Shown: positions 13,032 to 15,232 of the stretch, in pieces | Layout of the letters: the number at the start of each line of letters is the position of its first letter | Numbering within the stretch: the stretch's first letter is position 1 | Assembly: GCA_021793115.1 (NCBI GenBank) | Contig: JAJYTJ010000089.1 | Location: forward strand, 1-15,232 | Reading direction: 5' to 3' | DNA from: Actinomycetes bacterium | GTDB taxonomy: Bacteria; Actinomycetota; Actinomycetes; Actinomycetales; Cellulomonadaceae | DNA length: 15,232 nt | Program-made: the position numbers and the translations under genes | Notes under the pieces: generated by a model | What the model was told of the DNA's origin: nothing | Databases searched by the model: none | What the model saw: only the letters and a program-made list of their open reading frames with translations

Positions 13032-13517
13032 TCAGGCGCCGAGCGCGGCGTCGACCTCGCGCGCCCAGCGTTCGATGTGCTCGGGGTCGCGCCAGTCGCC
13101 GGCGTGGGTCTTGGCCATGGAGCTCGCGGGGAAGCCCTTGGCGTCGGCGGACAGGTAGCCGCCGAAGGCCTGCGTGCCGCGGGCGCCCACGCGCTCGGCG
13201 AGCTCGAGCACCGTGGAGCCGAGCTGGAACGTGCCCTGCTCGGCCGTGTCGTCCAGCGGGCCGGAGCCGACGAGCCAGACCGGCAGCGCCTCGAGGGCGG
13301 CCTCGTGGTGCTTGACGAACGAGCGGGCGTCGCCGTGCCAGCGACCGGCGTAGATGCCGCCCGCGACGATGACCGCGTCCACCTGCGGGAGCGTGCTGAC
13401 GGTGTGGGCCGGCGCCACCGTGACGTCATGGCCGAGCCCGCGCAGGGCGGAGCCGATCATGTCGGCGAGGCCGGCGGTGCCGCCGCGCTTCGAACCGTGG
13501 ACCACCAGGATGCGCAT
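13032..13517 (-). CDS. Flavodoxin-domain protein (HemG-like)
   Basis: A 161-aa flavodoxin-fold protein. The FMN phosphate loop HGSKRGGTAGLADMIGSAL (7-25) follows the first strand RILVV. The second FMN loop is VIVAGGIYAGRWHGDARSFV (49-68) and the third, VWLVGSGPLDD (80-90), completes the fold. The pattern resembles flavodoxin-type (menaquinone-dependent) protoporphyrinogen oxidases and related redox proteins, so HemG-like activity is possible but unproven. The ATG 13515-13517 has a clean GGAGG 6 nt upstream. A longer frame to 13580 has no support. The gene leads a two-gene operon with the GyrI-like protein, a pairing that may link redox or haem chemistry to small-molecule binding. Confidence 0.85.
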   Translation of the reverse strand: MRILVVHGSKRGGTAGLADMIGSALRGLGHDVTVAPAHTVSTLPQVDAVIVAGGIYAGRWHGDARSFVKHHEAALEALPVWLVGSGPLDDTAEQGTFQLGSTVLELAERVGARGTQAFGGYLSADAKGFPASSMAKTHAGDWRDPEHIERWAREVDAALGA

Positions 13518-13616
13518 CAAGAACCTCCGTGTGCCGAGCCCGGACTCCCCGAGCAAACTCCCTGGTCGCAGGCCGGTCAACGGACGGAAGTCCGGCCATC
13601 GGGCCGCTGCGGGGAC

Positions 13617-13650
13617 CGCGGGCGGGCCCGCGTGCCCGATGTCACGGGCA
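13617..13650. promoter_or_regulatory. Two adjacent inverted repeats in a divergent promoter region
   Basis: CGCGGGC-GG-GCCCGCG (13617-13632) is followed at once by TGCCCG-ATGTCA-CGGGCA (13633-13650). They sit in the 242-bp gap between the flavodoxin gene (-) and the 68-aa gene (+). A TACGGT hexamer (13660-13665, + strand) just downstream could be the -10 for the 68-aa gene. They may be operators for either gene, or simple GC-rich structure. Confidence 0.4.
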
Positions 13651-13759
13651 TTCCGGGACTACGGTCCTTGCACCCGCTGATTGTCAGGCGTCATCATTGC
13701 TTTTGCCGGTGACCCCGGCGCCCCCGCACGACACCTCCCACAAGGATGGCGAGCTCCCG

Positions 13760-13966
13760 ATGACCGCGCTTCCCGTGCCGACGCTCCGCCGCGTCGGAGA
13801 CCGTCTCCGCAACGTCGCCGAGACCGTCTACTCCGCCCCCGCCCCGGCCTCGGGCCCCGGCATCGCCGCCAAGGCCCGCCACAGCGCCTACGTCGTCGGC
13901 AGCGCGCTCGCGTGGGCCGTGGCGACCTTCGTCGTCATCGGCGTGCTGGCCACCGTCTTCCGCTGA
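13760..13966 (+). CDS. Small single-pass membrane protein, 68 aa
   Basis: A small protein with no family I recognise. The ATG at 13760-13762 gives MTALPVPTLRRVGDRLRNVAETVYSA, an amphipathic helix-like start. A Pro/Ala linker (26-36) and a C-terminal hydrophobic helix follow (about 43-65, AYVVGSALAWAVATFVVIGV). It ends ATVFR. Basic residues before the helix (K38, R40) place the N-terminus in the cytoplasm. Codon third positions are strongly G/C, and two hairpins follow the stop, which support a real gene. The nearest purine-rich site, AAGGA at 13742-13746, is 13 nt from the ATG, so the start is less certain; the frame stays open upstream. It is divergent from the flavodoxin gene. Confidence 0.6.
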   Translation: MTALPVPTLRRVGDRLRNVAETVYSAPAPASGPGIAAKARHSAYVVGSALAWAVATFVVIGVLATVFR

Positions 13967-13980
13967 CCGACCACTGAGCC

Positions 13981-14044
13981 CGCGGCCCGAACCAGGCCGC
14001 GTCACCGACGCCCGCTCCCGGACCGTCAGCCGGGCGCGGGCGTC
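13981..14044 (+). terminator. Two tandem terminator-like hairpins
   Basis: The first is CGCGGCC-CGAACCA-GGCCGCG (13981-14001, perfect 7-bp stem). The second runs 14007-14044: GACGCCCGC-T-CCCGG pairs with CCGGG-C-GCGGGCGTC around an 8-nt loop, 14 of 15 positions pairing. They follow the 68-aa gene by 14 nt and likely end its transcript before the oxidoreductase gene. No T-run is present. Confidence 0.65.
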
Positions 14045-14132
14045 GCGTCGTCCGGGGCCGAACGGCTCCCGACGAGCGCGCCCGCCGGAGCGCCGCGGAT
14101 GCCGCCTGCCCGCGCCGCTGCCCGCCGCGGAT

Positions 14133-14144
14133 GCGCACGTGCGC
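14133..14144. promoter_or_regulatory. 12-bp perfect palindrome before the FAD oxidoreductase
   Basis: GCGCACGTGCGC lies 50 nt before the ATG at 14195 and just before a CATGAT hexamer (14154-14159) that is a weak -10 candidate. It may be an operator. It could equally arise by chance in such GC-rich sequence. Confidence 0.35.
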
Positions 14145-14194
14145 CGACCTGCCCATGATGGCCCGGTCCGTCCTCGGCCCCGGAGGAGACCGCC

Positions 14195-15232
14195 ATGCCG
14201 CAGGCCCGCACCGTCGACGTCGTCGTGCTCGGAGCGGGGGCGGTGGGCGAGAACGTCGCGGACCGCGCGTCGCGGACCGGCTTGAGCGTCGCGATCGTCG
14301 AGAGCGAACGCGTCGGGGGCGAGTGCTCGTACTGGGCCTGCATGCCGTCCAAGGCGCTGCTGCGACCGGGCGCGGCGCTCGAGGCCGCGCGCGCGGTGCC
14401 GGGGGTCGCGATCTCCGGCGGCCTCGACGCCGCGGCCGTCCTGGCGCGGCGCGACGAGATCGTGCACCACTGGGACGACGCCTCCCAGGTGAGCTGGGTG
14501 GAGGGCGCCGGGCTCACGCTCGTGCGCGGGCACGGGCACCTCACCGGGCCCCGGACCGTGGCGGTCGACGAGGCGGACGTGGTGCTCACCGCGCGGCACG
14601 CGGTGGTCGTCGCGACCGGCAGCGAGCCGGTGCTGCCGAGCGTGCCGGGCCTCGACACCGTGACGCCCTGGACCAGCCGCGAGGTGACCTCGATGCACGA
14701 GGTGCCGGCCTCCGCCGTGGTCGTCGGGGGCGGGGTCGTCGCGTGCGAGATGGCGACCGCCCTTTCCGACCTCGGCTCGCGCGTCACCGTGCTGGTGCGC
14801 GGCGACCGGCTGCTGGCCTCGATGGAGCCCGTCGCCGGGGAGTCGGTCGCGGCGTCGCTGCAGGCGTGCGGGGTCACGGTGCGGTTCGGGACGCAGGCGA
14901 CGGCGGTCGCGGCGGACGGCTCCGGCGTGCGCGTCACGCTCGGCGGCGGCGACGAGGTGCGGGCGGAGCGGCTGCTGCTGGCCACGGGGCGCCGGCCGCG
15001 CACGGTGGGCCTGGGACTCGAGACGGTCGGGCTCACCCCCGGCCGGTCGGTGGTGGTCGACGAGACCGGCCGGGCCACCGGGGTCGACGGCGACTGGCTC
15101 TACGCCGCGGGCGACGTCACGGGTCGCACCAGCACCACGCACCAGGGCAAGTACGACGCACGGGTGACGGGCGACGCGATCGCGCACCGCTTCGGCGGCG
15201 CGGGGGTGGCCGGCGCGCCGACGGGCGCCGCC
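14195..15232 (+). CDS. Pyridine nucleotide-disulfide FAD oxidoreductase (3' end outside window)
   Basis: The first 346 residues of a class I flavoprotein disulfide reductase, the family of dihydrolipoamide dehydrogenase, mercuric reductase and related enzymes. The N-terminal FAD dinucleotide fold is VVVLGAGAVGENVA (9-22). The redox-active pair is in GGECSYWACMPSKAL (41-55), with C44 and C49 in the class pattern CxxxxC. Next come VVATGSEPVLPSVPG, the NAD(P) fold VVVGGGVVACEMATAL and the second FAD motif YAAGDVTGRTSTTHQGKYDARVTGDAI. GGAGGA lies 7 nt before the ATG. The frame is open at 15232, so the C-terminal dimerisation domain, which holds the His-Glu pair of true dithiol reductases, is missing. 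Lys next to CxxxxC (K53) is present. No E2 or E1 genes are adjacent, so a lipoamide dehydrogenase role is not supported. Confidence 0.92.
   Translation, partial: MPQARTVDVVVLGAGAVGENVADRASRTGLSVAIVESERVGGECSYWACMPSKALLRPGAALEAARAVPGVAISGGLDAAAVLARRDEIVHHWDDASQVSWVEGAGLTLVRGHGHLTGPRTVAVDEADVVLTARHAVVVATGSEPVLPSVPGLDTVTPWTSREVTSMHEVPASAVVVGGGVVACEMATALSDLGSRVTVLVRGDRLLASMEPVAGESVAASLQACGVTVRFGTQATAVAADGSGVRVTLGGGDEVRAERLLLATGRRPRTVGLGLETVGLTPGRSVVVDETGRATGVDGDWLYAAGDVTGRTSTTHQGKYDARVTGDAIAHRFGGAGVAGAPTGAA

Noticed and set aside
13518..13580. Longer flavodoxin start at 13580
   Set aside because: ATG 13517 has GGAGG at ideal spacing and opens with the first flavodoxin strand.
13694..15187. Long minus-strand open frame opposite the FAD oxidoreductase
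   Set aside because: It is the mirror of real coding sequence in GC-rich DNA; the plus strand shows clear FAD, CxxxxC and NAD motifs and this frame has no recognisable domain.
14195..15232. Naming the oxidoreductase dihydrolipoamide dehydrogenase or mercuric reductase
   Set aside because: The C-terminal domain that separates these is outside the window and no pathway genes are adjacent.

Overview
The window comes from a very GC-rich actinobacterial chromosome. Codon third positions are almost all G or C. Several predicted promoters are leaderless, with a TANNNT hexamer 6-7 nt before the start codon. The gene families (SbcC, a Ddn-type F420-linked fold, a YtrA-type GntR, an actinobacterial secreted HNH protein) suggest Micrococcales, perhaps close to Cellulomonas; that placement is inference. 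There are no rRNA or tRNA genes, CRISPR arrays, insertion sequences or phage genes. Most of the window is ordinary chromosome with short transcription units in alternating directions.

Layout. 1-2166 (+) is the C-terminal part of SbcC, a DNA-repair ATPase that starts before the window. Three minus-strand genes follow: a 138-aa membrane-anchored protein (2173-2589), a membrane-anchored or exported HNH nuclease (2706-3398) and a Ddn-family protein (3590-4003). Divergent from the last is an S33 alpha/beta hydrolase (4057-5349). Position 5350-5520 holds degenerate 20-21-bp tandem repeats and a long hairpin between converging genes.

5504-8977 (-) is a tightly coupled four-gene operon: GntR regulator, ABC ATPase, permease A, permease B. 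Each gene overlaps the next by ATGA. An AT-rich CTAGATAA direct/inverted repeat before the regulator is its likely operator. The two permeases are paralogues that both keep two Cx5C motifs in predicted outside loops. Next come a gene-free stretch with five GTGCAC sites (9023-9365), a stand-alone NrdI-like flavoprotein (9366-9839) and a divergent unknown 160-aa protein (9913-10395).

Directly after that lies a remnant of a potassium channel: pore and second helix only, with the TVGYGD filter intact. It abuts a second ABC exporter, an ATPase plus a six-helix permease (10688-12490). Minus-strand genes for a GyrI-like effector-binding protein and a flavodoxin (12501-13517) form a small operon. A 68-aa single-pass membrane protein (13760-13966) is followed by two strong hairpins. 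The window ends inside a disulfide FAD oxidoreductase that runs past 15232.

I see no convincing large new system. The best leads are the twin Cx5C permeases with their GntR circuit, the orphan NrdI whose ribosome-binding site sits inside a perfect 22-bp palindrome, the channel remnant joined to two neighbouring genes, and the repeat/hairpin block at 5403-5519.
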